Shown here: positions 27,319 to 38,086 of the stretch, in pieces
Position numbering within the stretch: position 1 is the first letter of the stretch
How the letters are laid out: every line of letters starts with the position of its first letter
Source of the DNA: Chelatococcus albus
GTDB taxonomy: Bacteria > Pseudomonadota > Alphaproteobacteria > Rhizobiales > Beijerinckiaceae
Assembly (NCBI RefSeq): GCF_030067675.1
Contig: NZ_JASJEV010000007.1
Coordinates: 1-64,000 of the forward strand
Reading direction: 5' to 3'
DNA: 64,000 bases
Made by a program: the position numbers and the translations under genes
The notes under the pieces: generated by a model
What the model saw: the letters and a program-made list of their open reading frames with translations, nothing else
What the model was told of the DNA's origin: nothing
Databases searched by the model: none

Positions 27319-28245
27319 TCACGCCGCGCGCAGAAATTCCTCCACCGCGGCGCGCCTCGGCATGGGAGCCACGGCGCCGTGGCCAAGGGTGGAGAGGGCG
27401 GCGGCGCCGTTGGCGTAGGTTGCGGCGGCGAAGGGGTCGCCGCAGCGCAGCCATTCGGCGAGAAAGGCGCCGCCGAAGGTGTCGCCCGCGCCGGTGGCGT
27501 CGACCGCCTTCACCGGCTTGCCGGGCACGACGCGGCGCTCGCCCGGCACGGCGATCATCGTGCCCTCCTTGCCGAGCGTCAGCGCCACGATGCGGCAGCC
27601 GAGCCCGAGATAGAAATCGCAGACGTCCTCGGGGCGCTCGAGGCCCGTGAGCGCGCGCGCGTCGTCGAGGCCGGGGCGCGCGATGTCCGACATCGCCACC
27701 GCGGCGTGGATGACCGCACGCGCCCGGTCGAGCGGCCACAGGCGCAGGCGCAGGTTGGTGTCGTAGCTCACCGTCACGCCCTTGGCCCTGGCATGGCGGA
27801 TGGCGGCGAAGACCGCGTCGCAGGCCGAGGTCGAGATGGCCTGGCTGATGCCAGAGACGTGCAGGACCCTGGCTGAACCGATTAGATCGAGCGGAACCTC
27901 CGCCGGCGTCACGAGGCTCGCCGCCGACCCGGCGCGGTAATAGCTGAAGACGTGTCCCTCGGGGCCGTAGCCGATGAAATAGATGCCCGTGCGCTCGCCC
28001 GCCCTGACCTCGACCGTCGAGCGGTCGATGCCCTCCGCGTCCCAGAGCTTCATGAAGTCGCGGCCGAAGGCATCGTCGCCCACCGCCGTGAACACGGCGA
28101 CCTTCGCGCCCTGGCGCGCCGCCGCCACGGCGACGTTGGAGGTGTCGCCGCCGAAGCCCGGCAGGTAGAGCTTCTCCCCTCCCCGTTCCACCTCGGCGAA
28201 TTCCATCAACGGCTCGCCGAAGGCGACGATGTCGAACGCGCTCAT
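27319..28245 (-). CDS. kdgK: PfkB-family sugar kinase, likely 2-keto-3-deoxygluconate kinase
   Basis: The 308-aa ribokinase-fold kinase has the N-terminal Gly-rich motif FGGDTSNVAVAAARQG and the C-terminal anion-hole motif DATGAGDTFGGAF with catalytic Asp. FIGYGPEGHVFSYYRAGSAAS is the substrate-lid region typical of KDG kinases, so phosphorylation of 2-keto-3-deoxygluconate to KDPG is the best guess; other keto-sugars remain possible. No aldolase or dehydrogenase partner is adjacent. Start ATG 28245 is preceded by an in-frame TTG that I did not use. Confidence 0.8.
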   Translation of the reverse strand: MSAFDIVAFGEPLMEFAEVERGGEKLYLPGFGGDTSNVAVAAARQGAKVAVFTAVGDDAFGRDFMKLWDAEGIDRSTVEVRAGERTGIYFIGYGPEGHVFSYYRAGSAASLVTPAEVPLDLIGSARVLHVSGISQAISTSACDAVFAAIRHARAKGVTVSYDTNLRLRLWPLDRARAVIHAAVAMSDIARPGLDDARALTGLERPEDVCDFYLGLGCRIVALTLGKEGTMIAVPGERRVVPGKPVKAVDATGAGDTFGGAFLAEWLRCGDPFAAATYANGAAALSTLGHGAVAPMPRRAAVEEFLRAA

Positions 28246-28304
28246 CAAGGGTCCTCCGCGACAATCCGAAGCCCTCTACGCCAGCGCCGCGCCGGCGCCA
28301 AGAG

Positions 28305-28345
28305 GCCACCTCCACCGACGCCACCTCCACCGACGCCACCTGCAG
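28305..28345 (+). repeat. 15-bp tandem repeat
   Basis: GCCACCTCCACCGAC occurs twice in tandem, followed by a partial third copy (GCCACCTGCAGCGAG). It lies between the divergent kinase and nucleotidase genes. The 393-base gap otherwise holds a broken palindromic repeat; I see no gene. Confidence 0.6.
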
Positions 28346-28380
28346 CGAGGCCGCCCACAGCGGCCGCGCCCGCTCGCCCA

Positions 28381-28475
28381 GGAACCCGGGCCTGCCCGGG
28401 TTCCGTCTGTCGCGCAGGGCCGGCTCCGGCGGCCCCTCGCGGCTTCCGGGGTGGCAGGGCAAGGTTCGCGCGGGA
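28381..28475 (+). repeat. Dispersed palindromic repeat, copy 7 (broken)
   Basis: Contains GGAACCCGGG...CCCGGGTTCC, CGCGGCTTCCGGGGTGGCAGGG and the AGGTTCGCGCGGGAGCC box of the family at 16588, with the middle shortened. Confidence 0.55.
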
Positions 28476-28638
28476 GCCATCCCCCTCATCCCGCCGTCAT
28501 ACAGCTGCCATGCTGGCAAGCGAGAGGGCGCGGAAACGGCGCAAGCCGCTTCCCAGCCGGGCTGCTGTCGCTCTAACGTCGGGCGGCGCGGCGGCCACCG
28601 GCGCGCGAGAAGACGAAACGGGGCGAAAGGGACAGGCC

Positions 28639-30594
28639 ATGACGACGAGGATCACCCGCCGCGATGCACTCAAGACCGGCGCGGCCGCTGCGGCGCTTGG
28701 GCTGGTGCCGGGGCCGCTCCTCGCCCAGGAAGGCCCGCGCCTGAAGCTCAGGCTCCTCGAGACGACGGACCTGCACGTCAACGTCTTCCCTTACGATTAT
28801 TACCGCGACAAGCCGGACGACACCGTGGGCCTCGCCAAGACCGCGGCCCTCATCAAGGCGGCGCGGGCCGAGGCGAAGAACACGCTCCTCTTCGACAACG
28901 GCGACCTCATCCAGGGCAGCCCCCTCGGCGACTACATGGCCTACAAGAAGGGCATGAAGGCCGGCGACGTGCACCCCATCGTCGCCGCCATGAACGAGCT
29001 CGACTACGTCTGCACCACGCTCGGCAACCACGAGTTCAACTACGGCCTGAGCTACCTCGGCTTCTCGCTCGCCACCGCCAAGTTCCCCGCCGTCTGCGCC
29101 AATGTGCTGAAGCCCGAGGGCACCACCCTCGTCAGACCGTGGCTCATCGTCGAGCGCGAGGTGACGGACGAGGCGGGGGCGACGCACAAGCTCAAGATCG
29201 GCGTCATCGGCTTCGTGCCGCCGCAGATCATGCAATGGGACAAGGCCCATCTCGAAGGCCGGGTGACGACGACCGACATCGTCGATGCCGCACGCCGTTA
29301 CCTGCCGGAGCTGAAGGCGCAGAGGCCAGACCTCGTCGTGGCCTTGTGCCACTCGGGCATCGCCGGGGGCGAGCGCAAGGGCGGCGAGGAGAACGCGGCG
29401 CTCCACCTCGCCCAGGTGCCGGGCATCGACGTCATCATGACCGGCCACCAGCACCGCGTCTTCCCCGGCAAGGACTTCGAGGGCATCCCCGGCGTCGATG
29501 CCAGGCGCGGCACGCTCCACGGCGTGCCGGCGGTGATGGCCGGCTTCTGGGGCAGCCACCTCGGCGTCGTCGACCTCGACCTCGAGAAGACGGCCGCGGG
29601 CTGGAAGGTCGCCGGCTTCAAGGTGGAGGCGCGGCCGATCTACGAGCGCAAGGACCGCACCATCGTGCCCAGGGTGGAGGCGGAGGCCGCCGTCCTTGCC
29701 ACGGTGAGGGGCGACCACGAGGCGACGCTCGGCTACGTGCGCCAGCCGGTGGGCGAGACGAAGGCGCCGATCAACTCCTATTTCGCGCTCGTCGCCGACG
29801 ACCCTTCCGTGCAGATCGTCAGCCAGGCGCAGCTCTGGTACGTCAGCACCATCGCCGCCACCATGCCGGAACTCAAGGACCTGCCCGTGCTCTCGGCGGC
29901 GGCGCCCTTCAAGTCCGGCGGGCGCGGCGGGCCGGACTACTACACCGACATCAAGCCCGGCCCCGTCGCCATCAAGGACGTGGCGGACATCTACCTCTAT
30001 CCGAACACCGTGCGCGCGGTGAAGGTGACGGGGGCGGAGGTGCGCGAGTGGCTGGAGCGCTCGGCCGGCATCTTCCGGCGCATCGACCCGGGCAAGACGG
30101 AGGAGCAGCCGCTCGTCGACCCCGCCTTCCCCGCCTACAACTTCGACGTCATCGACGGCGTCAGCTACCGCATCGACGTGACGCAGCCCTCGCGCTACGA
30201 CGCCGACGGCAGGCTCGTGGCGCCCGAGGCGCGGCGCATCCTCGACCTCACCTTCCGCGGCCAGCCCATCGACGACCGGCAGCTCTTCCTCGTCGCCACC
30301 AACAACTACCGCGCCGGCGGCGGCGGCCATTTCCCGGGCAACGACGGCAGGACCATCGTCATCGAGGCGCCCGACACGAACCGCGACGTCATCGTGCGCT
30401 ACATCGTGGAGCAGAAGGTCATCAACCCGTCCGCCGATGGCAACTGGCGTTTCGCCCCCGTGCCGGCGAGCGCCAACGTCACCTTCCTCACCTCGCCCAA
30501 CGCCACCAGGGCGATCCCCGCGGGCGTCAAGGCGACACCCGCGGGGGACGGGCCGGACGGCTTCCTGAAGTTCCGGCTCGACCTGTCGGCCTGA
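28639..30594 (+). CDS. cpdB: Periplasmic 2',3'-cyclic-nucleotide 2'-phosphodiesterase/3'-nucleotidase
   Basis: The 651-aa protein has a probable Tat signal (TRRDALKTGAAAAALG) and the metallophosphoesterase domain with TDLH, FDNGDLIQGS, GNHEFNYG and TGHQHRVFPG, then a C-terminal 5'-nucleotidase domain with TNNYRAGGGGHFPG. It hydrolyses cyclic and 3' nucleotides outside the cytoplasm to scavenge phosphate and nucleosides. Length and motif order fit CpdB. Tat, not Sec, export is inferred from the twin Arg. GGGACAGGCC precedes the ATG. It is a single gene, followed 31 bases later by the convergent HupE gene. Confidence 0.9.
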   Translation: MTTRITRRDALKTGAAAAALGLVPGPLLAQEGPRLKLRLLETTDLHVNVFPYDYYRDKPDDTVGLAKTAALIKAARAEAKNTLLFDNGDLIQGSPLGDYMAYKKGMKAGDVHPIVAAMNELDYVCTTLGNHEFNYGLSYLGFSLATAKFPAVCANVLKPEGTTLVRPWLIVEREVTDEAGATHKLKIGVIGFVPPQIMQWDKAHLEGRVTTTDIVDAARRYLPELKAQRPDLVVALCHSGIAGGERKGGEENAALHLAQVPGIDVIMTGHQHRVFPGKDFEGIPGVDARRGTLHGVPAVMAGFWGSHLGVVDLDLEKTAAGWKVAGFKVEARPIYERKDRTIVPRVEAEAAVLATVRGDHEATLGYVRQPVGETKAPINSYFALVADDPSVQIVSQAQLWYVSTIAATMPELKDLPVLSAAAPFKSGGRGGPDYYTDIKPGPVAIKDVADIYLYPNTVRAVKVTGAEVREWLERSAGIFRRIDPGKTEEQPLVDPAFPAYNFDVIDGVSYRIDVTQPSRYDADGRLVAPEARRILDLTFRGQPIDDRQLFLVATNNYRAGGGGHFPGNDGRTIVIEAPDTNRDVIVRYIVEQKVINPSADGNWRFAPVPASANVTFLTSPNATRAIPAGVKATPAGDGPDGFLKFRLDLSA

Positions 30595-30625
30595 CGGGCT
30601 TCTGCCCAAAGGGAGGGCGCCCCGC

Positions 30626-31333
30626 TCAGGAAACGAGCATCAGGGCGCCGGCAACCGCCACCGCGGTGCCCGCAAGGCGCGGCAGGGCGACAAGGGTGGC
30701 GGTGCCGGCGCCGCGCGCGAAGACGAGCGCGAGCGCGAGCCCCGCGCCGTGCAGAAGCGCGGTGGCGGCGATGAAGCCCGCGCCATAGGCCGCCGCGCCC
30801 GCGCCGGCGGCCATCTCGGCCCCGTGGGCGTGGCCGTGGAAGAGGGCGAAGACGGCGCACAGCGCCGTGCCCAGGGCGAGCGGCAGGCCAGAGCTTTCTC
30901 CGCCGAAGTGGAGACCGGTTCGGCCAAGAACCGAAGGTCCGCGCCAGCGAACATGCGCTCGCCCTGAATGGATGGACACATGTTCCGTTGAATCGGAAGA
31001 TGCTACGGGGCGTGCCGCCACCGCCGCACCGAGCACCAGCACCGAGAGGCCGATGCCCGCCTCCACCGCCGGCAGGGCGACGCCGCCCGCCCCGAGCGCC
31101 CCGCCCGCCGCCATGAAGGCGAGGAAGGCGACGGGATAGGCGAAGACGGCGCGCCCGCCCACCGTGCCGGCCCACAGGCCGACGGTCACCATGGCGAGCA
31201 CGTGGTCGAGCCCGCCGAAGGGATGGGTGAAGCCGTCCAGGGCACTCGCGACGCCGCTCGCGCCCGTATGCGCCAGGGCGGGCGTCGCCGCGAGCGCGAG
31301 AACGGCGGCGGCGATGGAACGGACGGACGTCAT
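30626..31333 (-). CDS. ureJ: HupE/UreJ family nickel transporter-like protein with a 43-residue in-frame insertion
   Basis: The 235-aa membrane protein has a signal-like start (AAAVLALAATPALAHTG), HPFGGLDHVLAMVTVGLWA and FHGHAHGAEM, the His-rich signatures of HupE/UreJ proteins thought to bring nickel across the inner membrane. It is last in the urease run, after ureG. Between the fourth and fifth hydrophobic segments (~residues 109-151 of this start) sits a hydrophilic insertion (VASSDSTEHVSIHSG...) foreign to the family; its DNA (30881-31009) is a repeat element. Start 31333 has GAGGGGG upstream; an ATG 15 bases earlier is possible. Confidence 0.8.
   Translation of the reverse strand: MTSVRSIAAAVLALAATPALAHTGASGVASALDGFTHPFGGLDHVLAMVTVGLWAGTVGGRAVFAYPVAFLAFMAAGGALGAGGVALPAVEAGIGLSVLVLGAAVAARPVASSDSTEHVSIHSGRAHVRWRGPSVLGRTGLHFGGESSGLPLALGTALCAVFALFHGHAHGAEMAAGAGAAAYGAGFIAATALLHGAGLALALVFARGAGTATLVALPRLAGTAVAVAGALMLVS
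30881..31009 (-). repeat. Palindromic intergenic-type element inserted in frame in ureJ
   Basis: 129 bases (43 codons) interrupt an otherwise normal HupE frame. The sequence includes CGAAGTGGAGACCGGTTCGG and ACATGTTCCGTTGAATCGG, blocks that I recall from palindromic intergenic repeats of Rhizobiales. It is a different family from the GTCATCCCGG repeats of this window. The insertion keeps the frame, has no stop codon and lies in a loop, so the host protein may still work. No clear target duplication was found. Confidence 0.6.
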
Positions 31334-31526
31334 GACGATCCCCCTCATGTCAGTCTTCTCGTGCGGACGGGCAAAGCAAATCCGGTGCCGCGGCGGGGTG
31401 GAGGGAACGGGGTGCAGGTGGCACCGCCGCCGGCCCGCCCGCCCGCGCCAAGGGTCCCCTCTCTTCGCCGGGGAGAGGTGATTTCAGTGCCCCATCTGCA
31501 AGCATCGCCCCCACGACGGGCGCCCC

Positions 31527-32150
31527 TCACCGCGCCGCCAGGCCGCCGGCGTTGAGGACGAAGTCCACCACGGCGTCGACGCCCTCGCCGCTGCGCACGT
31601 TGGTGAAGACGAAGGGGCGCTCGCCGCGCATGAGCCTGGCGTCGCGTTCCATCACGGAAAGATCCGCGCCGACATAAGGGGCGAGGTCGATCTTGTTGAC
31701 GACGAGGAGGTCCGAGCGGGTGATGCCGGGCCCCCCCTTGCGCGGGATCTTCTCGCCGCCGGAGACGTCGATGACATAGATCGTCAGATCGGCGAGCTCG
31801 GGCGAAAAGGTGGCGGCGAGATTGTCGCCGCCCGACTCGATGAGCACGAGATCGAGCGCGGGAAAGCGCCGCGTCATGGTCTCGACGGCGGCGAGGTTGA
31901 TGGAGGCGTCCTCGCGGATCGCCGTATGCGGGCAGCCGCCGGTTTCCACGCCCATGATTCGCTCGGGCGGCAGGGCGCCGACCCGCGTCAGGATCTCGGC
32001 GTCCTCCTTCGTGTAGATGTCGTTGGTGATGGCGCAGAGGTCGAAGCGGCCGGACAGGCGCTTGCACAGGGCCTCCATCAGCGCCGTCTTGCCGGAGCCG
32101 ACGGGGCCACCGATGCCGACGCGCAGGGGGCCGTGGGGCGAACGGGTCAT
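31527..32150 (-). CDS. ureG: Urease accessory GTPase UreG
   Basis: The 207-aa SIMIBI GTPase has P-loop GPVGSGKT (~residues 15-22), the metal-binding CPH in [29 protein letters not shown] and the guanine-specificity motif [10 protein letters not shown]. It couples GTP hydrolysis to nickel delivery into the urease apoenzyme with UreD, UreF and UreE. Three consecutive ATGs occur; the third (32150) is spaced best from AGGAG. It lies downstream of ureF with a short gap. Confidence 0.95.
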   Translation of the reverse strand: MTRSPHGPLRVGIGGPVGSGKTALMEALCKRLSGRFDLCAITNDIYTKEDAEILTRVGALPPERIMGVETGGCPHTAIREDASINLAAVETMTRRFPALDLVLIESGGDNLAATFSPELADLTIYVIDVSGGEKIPRKGGPGITRSDLLVVNKIDLAPYVGADLSVMERDARLMRGERPFVFTNVRSGEGVDAVVDFVLNAGGLAAR

Positions 32151-32233
32151 CATCATCTCCTGACCATCCGAGCGGGCGCGGATGCGCGCCCGAGAAACAC
32201 TGCGGTCATCCCGGGGGGCGCGACTTCCGGCCG

Positions 32234-32917
32234 TCATGATCTGAACAGCCTCGTATACTGCGTCTCGTGGCGCAGCGCCGCCATGTCCGAGCGGAAGGCG
32301 GCGCCGCCGAGATCGTCGAGCGTAGCGGCACAGCCCGCGGCGGCCGCGGCACCGACGGCCGGCACGAGGGCGGCGGTGACGCGCTGCCCGTCCGTCTGCC
32401 CGACGACGCCGAGGCGCACGGCCGCCGAGACGAGATTGGCGACGAAGGCAAGAAGGAAGGCCTCGAGCGTCGCCTCGAGGGCCACGCAGTGGCCGGCGGC
32501 GGCGACGCCGACGGCGACCGGATAGGCGACATCGCCGGCGAGCGCTTGCGCCAGACCGTCGAAGGCGGCGCAGGGCCAGGCCTTGCGGGCCGTGAGCAGG
32601 AAGGCGTTGCCCTGGGTCGTCGTTTCGAGATGCCGCTCGCGGCTCGCGGCGAGCGCCAGCGCGAGTTCCGCCACCCGGGCAAGGGCCGGTGCATCGCCCG
32701 CGGCCGCCGCCCGATGCGCCTCGGCGAGGAGGATCGCGTCGTTGACGGGCGCGCCATGGGCAAGGAGGTCGGCGAGCCAGGCTTCGAGGCTCGCCGCGTC
32801 GCGCACGTCGCCCGCCTCCGCCGCCCATTCGAGCCCGTGCGAATAGGCGAAGGCGCCAACCGGAAAGGCCGGCGACAGCCAGACGAAGAGCGGCAGGTGC
32901 GCGCCGGAACCCGTCAT
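32234..32917 (-). CDS. ureF: Urease accessory protein UreF
   Basis: The 227-aa all-helical protein has [19 protein letters not shown] near the N-terminus, the classic UreF signature, and the conserved C-terminal region. UreF bridges UreD and UreG in the activation complex and gates GTPase activity. It is separated from ureE by a copy of the palindromic repeat, unlike the close spacing elsewhere in the run. Confidence 0.93.
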   Translation of the reverse strand: MTGSGAHLPLFVWLSPAFPVGAFAYSHGLEWAAEAGDVRDAASLEAWLADLLAHGAPVNDAILLAEAHRAAAAGDAPALARVAELALALAASRERHLETTTQGNAFLLTARKAWPCAAFDGLAQALAGDVAYPVAVGVAAAGHCVALEATLEAFLLAFVANLVSAAVRLGVVGQTDGQRVTAALVPAVGAAAAAGCAATLDDLGGAAFRSDMAALRHETQYTRLFRS

Positions 32918-32967
32918 CGGCCCCCTGCCGTCGCAGCGCGGTGGGATCGCATCCTGTTCCGTCGCCC

Positions 32968-33076
32968 CGTCATCGCGGAAGCCGCGTCGGCAACTGTCCG
33001 CCTTCGCCCGTCCTCCCCGGCTCCTCGCTGCGCTCGGCCCCGGGATGACGGTCGGGGGTTCCCCGCGCGAACCTCT
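32968..33076 (-). repeat. Dispersed palindromic repeat, copy 8
   Basis: Read on the minus strand: GAGGTTCGCGCGGGG, GTCATCCCGGGGC..., CGGACAGTTGCCG, GCGGCTTCCGCGATGACGG. It belongs to the family described at 16588 and lies between ureE and ureF inside the urease run. Confidence 0.7.
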
Positions 33077-33079
33077 CCC

Positions 33080-33670
33080 TCATTCGTGGTGATGACCGCA
33101 GCCGCAGGCGCCGTGGTCATGGGTGTGATGCCCGTGCGCGTGGTGCTCATGGCCGTGGTGGCCATGCCCCTGATGCGCGTGGGCGTGCCCGCCGTGGGTG
33201 TGCCCGTGGTCGTGGCCGTGCGCGTGATCGTGGGCGCCGTGGTCGTAGGCGCCGCGCTCGGGGCGGAAGGGGCGCGTCACCGGGGTGGCAGAGCAGCCCT
33301 GGCCGCGCACCATCTCGGCGAGCACGTGGTCCTCGGCGATGTAGATGGCGTCCGCCGTGATCTCGGCGGGCGTGTGGCGGTTGCCGATGTGCCAGGCGAC
33401 GCGCAGGAGGCGCAGCGGGTTCTCGGCGCGGATCTCGATGAGCCGCTCGGGCGCGGCCCTGACGGCGACGAGGCGCCCGTCCTCGAGCTTCACGGCGTCG
33501 CCGTCGTCGAGCAGGGTCGCCCTGTCGAGGTCGAGCAGGAATTCGAGCCCGCCGTCGCCCGTGAGCGCGATGCGGCGGCGCAAGCGGCCCTCGTGGTCGA
33601 GCGTCACCGTGTCGGCGACGCGCTCGGGCCTGACGGCCGGCTTGCGGACGATGGATGTGGCGCGGAGCAT
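33080..33670 (-). CDS. ureE: Urease nickel metallochaperone UreE with His-rich tail
   Basis: The 196-aa protein has an N-terminal peptide-binding domain and a metal-binding domain with RVAWHIGNRHTPAEI, the conserved HIGNRH motif. From ~residue 143 on the tail is strongly His-rich (some two dozen His, ending CGCGHHHE), longer than in many UreE proteins and suited to binding several nickel ions. It delivers Ni to UreG/urease. The start at 33670 gives the usual N-terminus; a longer frame adds 17 unlikely residues. Confidence 0.93.
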   Translation of the reverse strand: MLRATSIVRKPAVRPERVADTVTLDHEGRLRRRIALTGDGGLEFLLDLDRATLLDDGDAVKLEDGRLVAVRAAPERLIEIRAENPLRLLRVAWHIGNRHTPAEITADAIYIAEDHVLAEMVRGQGCSATPVTRPFRPERGAYDHGAHDHAHGHDHGHTHGGHAHAHQGHGHHGHEHHAHGHHTHDHGACGCGHHHE

Positions 33671-33698
33671 GAAAGACTGTCCTTTCGCTCGGAGCCGC

Positions 33699-34052
33699 TC
33701 AGCGGAGGTTGCGGCCGTCAAAGGGGGTCAGGGTGAGGCCGGCGAGGTCCACCCCGTCGAGGCAGCGGACATTGACGGCGCGCATGGGTGAGCCGTCGGG
33801 CATCGCCCCCTCGGCGAAGGGCTCGACGCCGCATTGGCCGCAGAAGCGGTGACGGATGCGCATGGTGTTGAAGCGGTAGTCCTTCAGCGCCTCCTCGCCC
33901 GCCGTCAGCGTGAAGCGCTCCGCCGGCACGAAGCTGAGGAGAAGCCCGTGCCTGGAGCAGATCGAGCAGTTGCAGGAGATGACCTGTGCGAGGTCCGTCT
34001 CCACCGAGAAGCGCACGGCCCCGCAATGGCACCGCCCGTCGAAACGCGTCAT
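33699..34052 (-). CDS. GFA/CENP-V family zinc protein
   Basis: The 117-aa protein has the GFA fold cysteines C8, C10, C27, C29, C32, C71 and C74 (CHCG, SCNCSIC, FCGQCG) that bind two zinc ions. The family includes glutathione-dependent formaldehyde-activating enzymes, but many members have unknown roles. It lies between ureC and ureE, 11 bases after ureC, so it is co-transcribed with urease although it is not a known urease factor. Confidence 0.85.
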   Translation of the reverse strand: MTRFDGRCHCGAVRFSVETDLAQVISCNCSICSRHGLLLSFVPAERFTLTAGEEALKDYRFNTMRIRHRFCGQCGVEPFAEGAMPDGSPMRAVNVRCLDGVDLAGLTLTPFDGRNLR

Positions 34053-34063
34053 GGAGAATCTCC

Positions 34064-35773
<1,710 letters not shown>

Positions 35774-35788
35774 GGTCGTCCTTTCGGG

Positions 35789-36181
35789 CTAGACGGGGCG
35801 GTACAGCCGGTTCCGGCGCGCCGTCTCGTCGAAGGTGAAGGTGCCCTCGCAGCCTGCGCGCCGGTTGAGCGCGGCGATCAGGGCATCGGTGAAATCGAGG
35901 CGCTCGGCCTTCATGATCTCGAGGCCGTCGATCACCGCGTCGCGGTCGGCGATCACGTAGCCCGGACTTTCCAGAAGCGCCTCGACGGCCGCGATCACGT
36001 CCGCGCGGCCGGCCTTGTAGCGGCGCTGCAGGCTCCAGGCGAGTTCGATGAGGACCACCACGTTGACGAACCCCGGAGCATCGGCGCTCAGCCCGGCGAG
36101 AAGCCGGGCCGCCGCTGGCGATCGCGCAGGGTCGTCATTCGTCAACGCCCGCAGGAGGACGTTCGTATCGAGCCCGATCAC
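35789..36181 (-). CDS. VapC-type PIN-domain toxin
   Basis: The 130-aa PIN ribonuclease has IGLDTNVLLRAL at the N-terminus (first catalytic Asp), a conserved Glu in VVVLIELAWSL and the DFTDALIAALNR motif supplying further acidic residues. VapC toxins cleave tRNA or rRNA and are neutralised by the paired antitoxin. The start is GTG 36181, overlapping the antitoxin stop by GTGA, so translation is coupled. The module sits inside the urease operon between ureAB and ureC. Confidence 0.88.
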   Translation of the reverse strand: MIGLDTNVLLRALTNDDPARSPAAARLLAGLSADAPGFVNVVVLIELAWSLQRRYKAGRADVIAAVEALLESPGYVIADRDAVIDGLEIMKAERLDFTDALIAALNRRAGCEGTFTFDETARRNRLYRPV

Positions 36182-36465
36182 GCCGCGTCGTCCGAAGCGG
36201 CGCACTTCGACCTCTCGTCGCGAGCCGCGACCTCAGCGGCGATGGCATCGTCGTCGGTCGCGTAGCGGGGGTCGGGTCTGAGATGCGCCAGCAGGCCGGT
36301 CAACGCTGCGGCGCTCTTTCCCCTGACCCGCATCTTGATGGCGCCGTCATAGCCCTCGAAGAATTCGACGAGATCGCCGGGCCTGATGTCGAACCTGTCG
36401 CGCAGCGACGCGGGAAGGGTGATCTGTCCCTTGCTGGTGACGGTGGACCCACCCAGATGGGACAT
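36178..36465 (-). CDS. VapB-type antitoxin with AbrB-like DNA-binding domain
   Basis: The 95-aa protein has an N-terminal swapped-hairpin AbrB/MazE domain (STVTSKGQITLPASLRDRF) and an acidic C-terminal part that should wrap the toxin. It would repress its own promoter together with VapC. It begins 51 bases after ureAB. Its first gene position and partly AT-rich upstream sequence allow a promoter of its own (36470-36520). Confidence 0.88.
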   Translation of the reverse strand: MSHLGGSTVTSKGQITLPASLRDRFDIRPGDLVEFFEGYDGAIKMRVRGKSAAALTGLLAHLRPDPRYATDDDAIAAEVAARDERSKCAASDDAA

Positions 36466-36516
36466 CAGCCAATCTCCTTACCAAACAGGACAAAGCATGG
36501 CATTTTCGAGATCGCC

Positions 36517-37137
36517 TTACAATTTTCCCATCACCTGCCGGCGGAAGCCGTGGACCTTGCGCTCGCCGGACAGCGGCACGAGGGAGACCTCGCGCGTCTG
36601 ACCGGGCTCGAAGCGCACGGCCGTGCCGGCGGCGATGTCGAGGCGCATGCCGCGCGCCTTCTCCCGGTCAAAGGCGAGCGCCGGGTTCGTCTCGTAGAAA
36701 TGGTAGTGGGAGCCGACCTGGATCGGCCGGTCGCCCGTATTGGCGACGGTGAGCGTCACCGTCACGCGGCCGGCATTGAGCACGAGCTCGCCCGCTGCGG
36801 CCTCGACCTCCCCGGGGGTGAGCGCGCTCGCCGCGCCGCGGATGGGGTTGTGCACGGTGACGAGCTTGGTGCCGTCCGGAAAGGTCGCCTCCACCTGCAC
36901 GTCGTGGATCATCTCCGGCACGCCGTCCATCACCTGGTCGGCGGTGAGCACCCTGGCGCCGGCCTCCATCAGCTCCGCCACGGAGCGGCCGTCACGCGCG
37001 CCTTCCACGACGAAATCGGTGATGAGGGCCACCGCCTCCGGATAGTTGAGCCTGACGCCGCGCTCGAGCCGCCGGCGCGCCACCAGGGCGGCCATGGCGA
37101 TCAAGAGCTTGTCCTTCTCGCGGGGGGTGAGGTTCAT
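36517..37137 (-). CDS. ureAB: Urease gamma-beta fusion UreAB
   Basis: The 206-aa protein joins UreA (1-~100: [32 protein letters not shown], and [21 protein letters not shown] at the end) to UreB (~103-206: [29 protein letters not shown]). Fusions of the two small subunits are known in some bacteria, as in Helicobacter. It assembles with UreC. GGGAGAGCC precedes the ATG; ureD ends 13 bases upstream. Confidence 0.95.
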   Translation of the reverse strand: MNLTPREKDKLLIAMAALVARRRLERGVRLNYPEAVALITDFVVEGARDGRSVAELMEAGARVLTADQVMDGVPEMIHDVQVEATFPDGTKLVTVHNPIRGAASALTPGEVEAAAGELVLNAGRVTVTLTVANTGDRPIQVGSHYHFYETNPALAFDREKARGMRLDIAAGTAVRFEPGQTREVSLVPLSGERKVHGFRRQVMGKL

Positions 37138-37150
37138 CGGGCTCTCCCGG

Positions 37151-38086
37151 CTACCATGAACGGGGCATCGGCCGGCCCCGGAAACGTTCGAGGAAGGAGA
37201 CGAGCGCGCGGCGCAGGGCATGCGCGTCGGGCGAGAGGAGGCGCACGAGGAGGAGGCCGTTCCAGGCGCTCGCGCCCGCCTCGCAGGCGCTGCCCTCCAG
37301 GGCGGCGCGCGCCTCGTCGAGCCGCGCCTCCGCCCCGGGCGCGACGTGCAGCACCGTGGCGAGCGCCCGCGCGCCCTTGCCCACCGCCGGCCGGTCGAGC
37401 CGGGCGGCGACGTCGCCCGAAAGCCTGACGTCCTCGGCGAAGACGAGCGCGCCGCCGCGGCCGATGCGCCAGCGGTCGGCGAAGGCCGCATCCGCCACAA
37501 CCTCGCCCATGGCCAGCCGTCCGAAGACGATGCTCTCGGCGAGCGTCAGGGTCGCGTCGGCGGCCATCCGCACGTCGAGCCGGCGGCTGAAGCGGGCGCG
37601 GTCGAAGAGAATGGTCTCCTGCGGCAGCCAGGCGAGGCGGCTCGCCGCGGCGAGGTCGAGCGTGACCGCAACCGCCGTGTCGGGGCCGTCGGAGCGATAG
37701 ACCTTCTCCGCCGCCTGGGTGGTGAGGAGGGCATCCGCCCCCTCCCCCAGCTCGGCGGCGACGTTCATGCGGTCTCCCCCGGCCATGCCGCCGCCGGTGT
37801 TGATGAGCACGGCCTCGCAGGCGGAGCCCTCCGCCCGCGGAAAGCGCAGACGGTAGCCGCCGCTCTCGGCCACGGTGAGCGCCCGGGTGCCCCGCCCCGT
37901 CGCGGCGAAGGCGACGCGCACGCCGCCTTCGGCGCGGACATAGGAAGGCACGGGTTGGGCGGGACCGGCCGTGGAACGCACCGAGGGCCGGGGCGCCTCC
38001 TCCCCTCCCTCCGGCGGGTGGCGGCGTCCGGCGCCGCCCGCGGCCCGGCAGGGCGTCCCGTCACACGGAGAGATATCGACGGACAT
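37151..38086 (-). CDS. ureD: Urease accessory protein UreD
   Basis: The 311-aa protein resembles UreD scaffold proteins: [38 protein letters not shown] and [14 protein letters not shown]. UreD recruits UreF and UreG to the apoenzyme and forms a nickel tunnel. Start choice is uncertain: ATG 38086 overlaps the end of urtE by 26 bases and adds ~35 residues over the usual length, while GTG 37981 would give a typical 276-aa protein. It links the urea-uptake and urease genes in one unit. Confidence 0.88.
   Translation of the reverse strand: MSVDISPCDGTPCRAAGGAGRRHPPEGGEEAPRPSVRSTAGPAQPVPSYVRAEGGVRVAFAATGRGTRALTVAESGGYRLRFPRAEGSACEAVLINTGGGMAGGDRMNVAAELGEGADALLTTQAAEKVYRSDGPDTAVAVTLDLAAASRLAWLPQETILFDRARFSRRLDVRMAADATLTLAESIVFGRLAMGEVVADAAFADRWRIGRGGALVFAEDVRLSGDVAARLDRPAVGKGARALATVLHVAPGAEARLDEARAALEGSACEAGASAWNGLLLVRLLSPDAHALRRALVSFLERFRGRPMPRSW

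Noticed and set aside
32253-32258. Third GTATAC, possible further operator of the nicotinate-type regulon
   Set aside because: It lies within the 3' end of the ureF coding sequence, lacks the TTT/AA flanks and has no TTGACA at the right distance.
36517-37137. UreAB fusion as a novelty
   Set aside because: Gamma-beta fusions of urease are already known in other bacteria; the domain order is normal.
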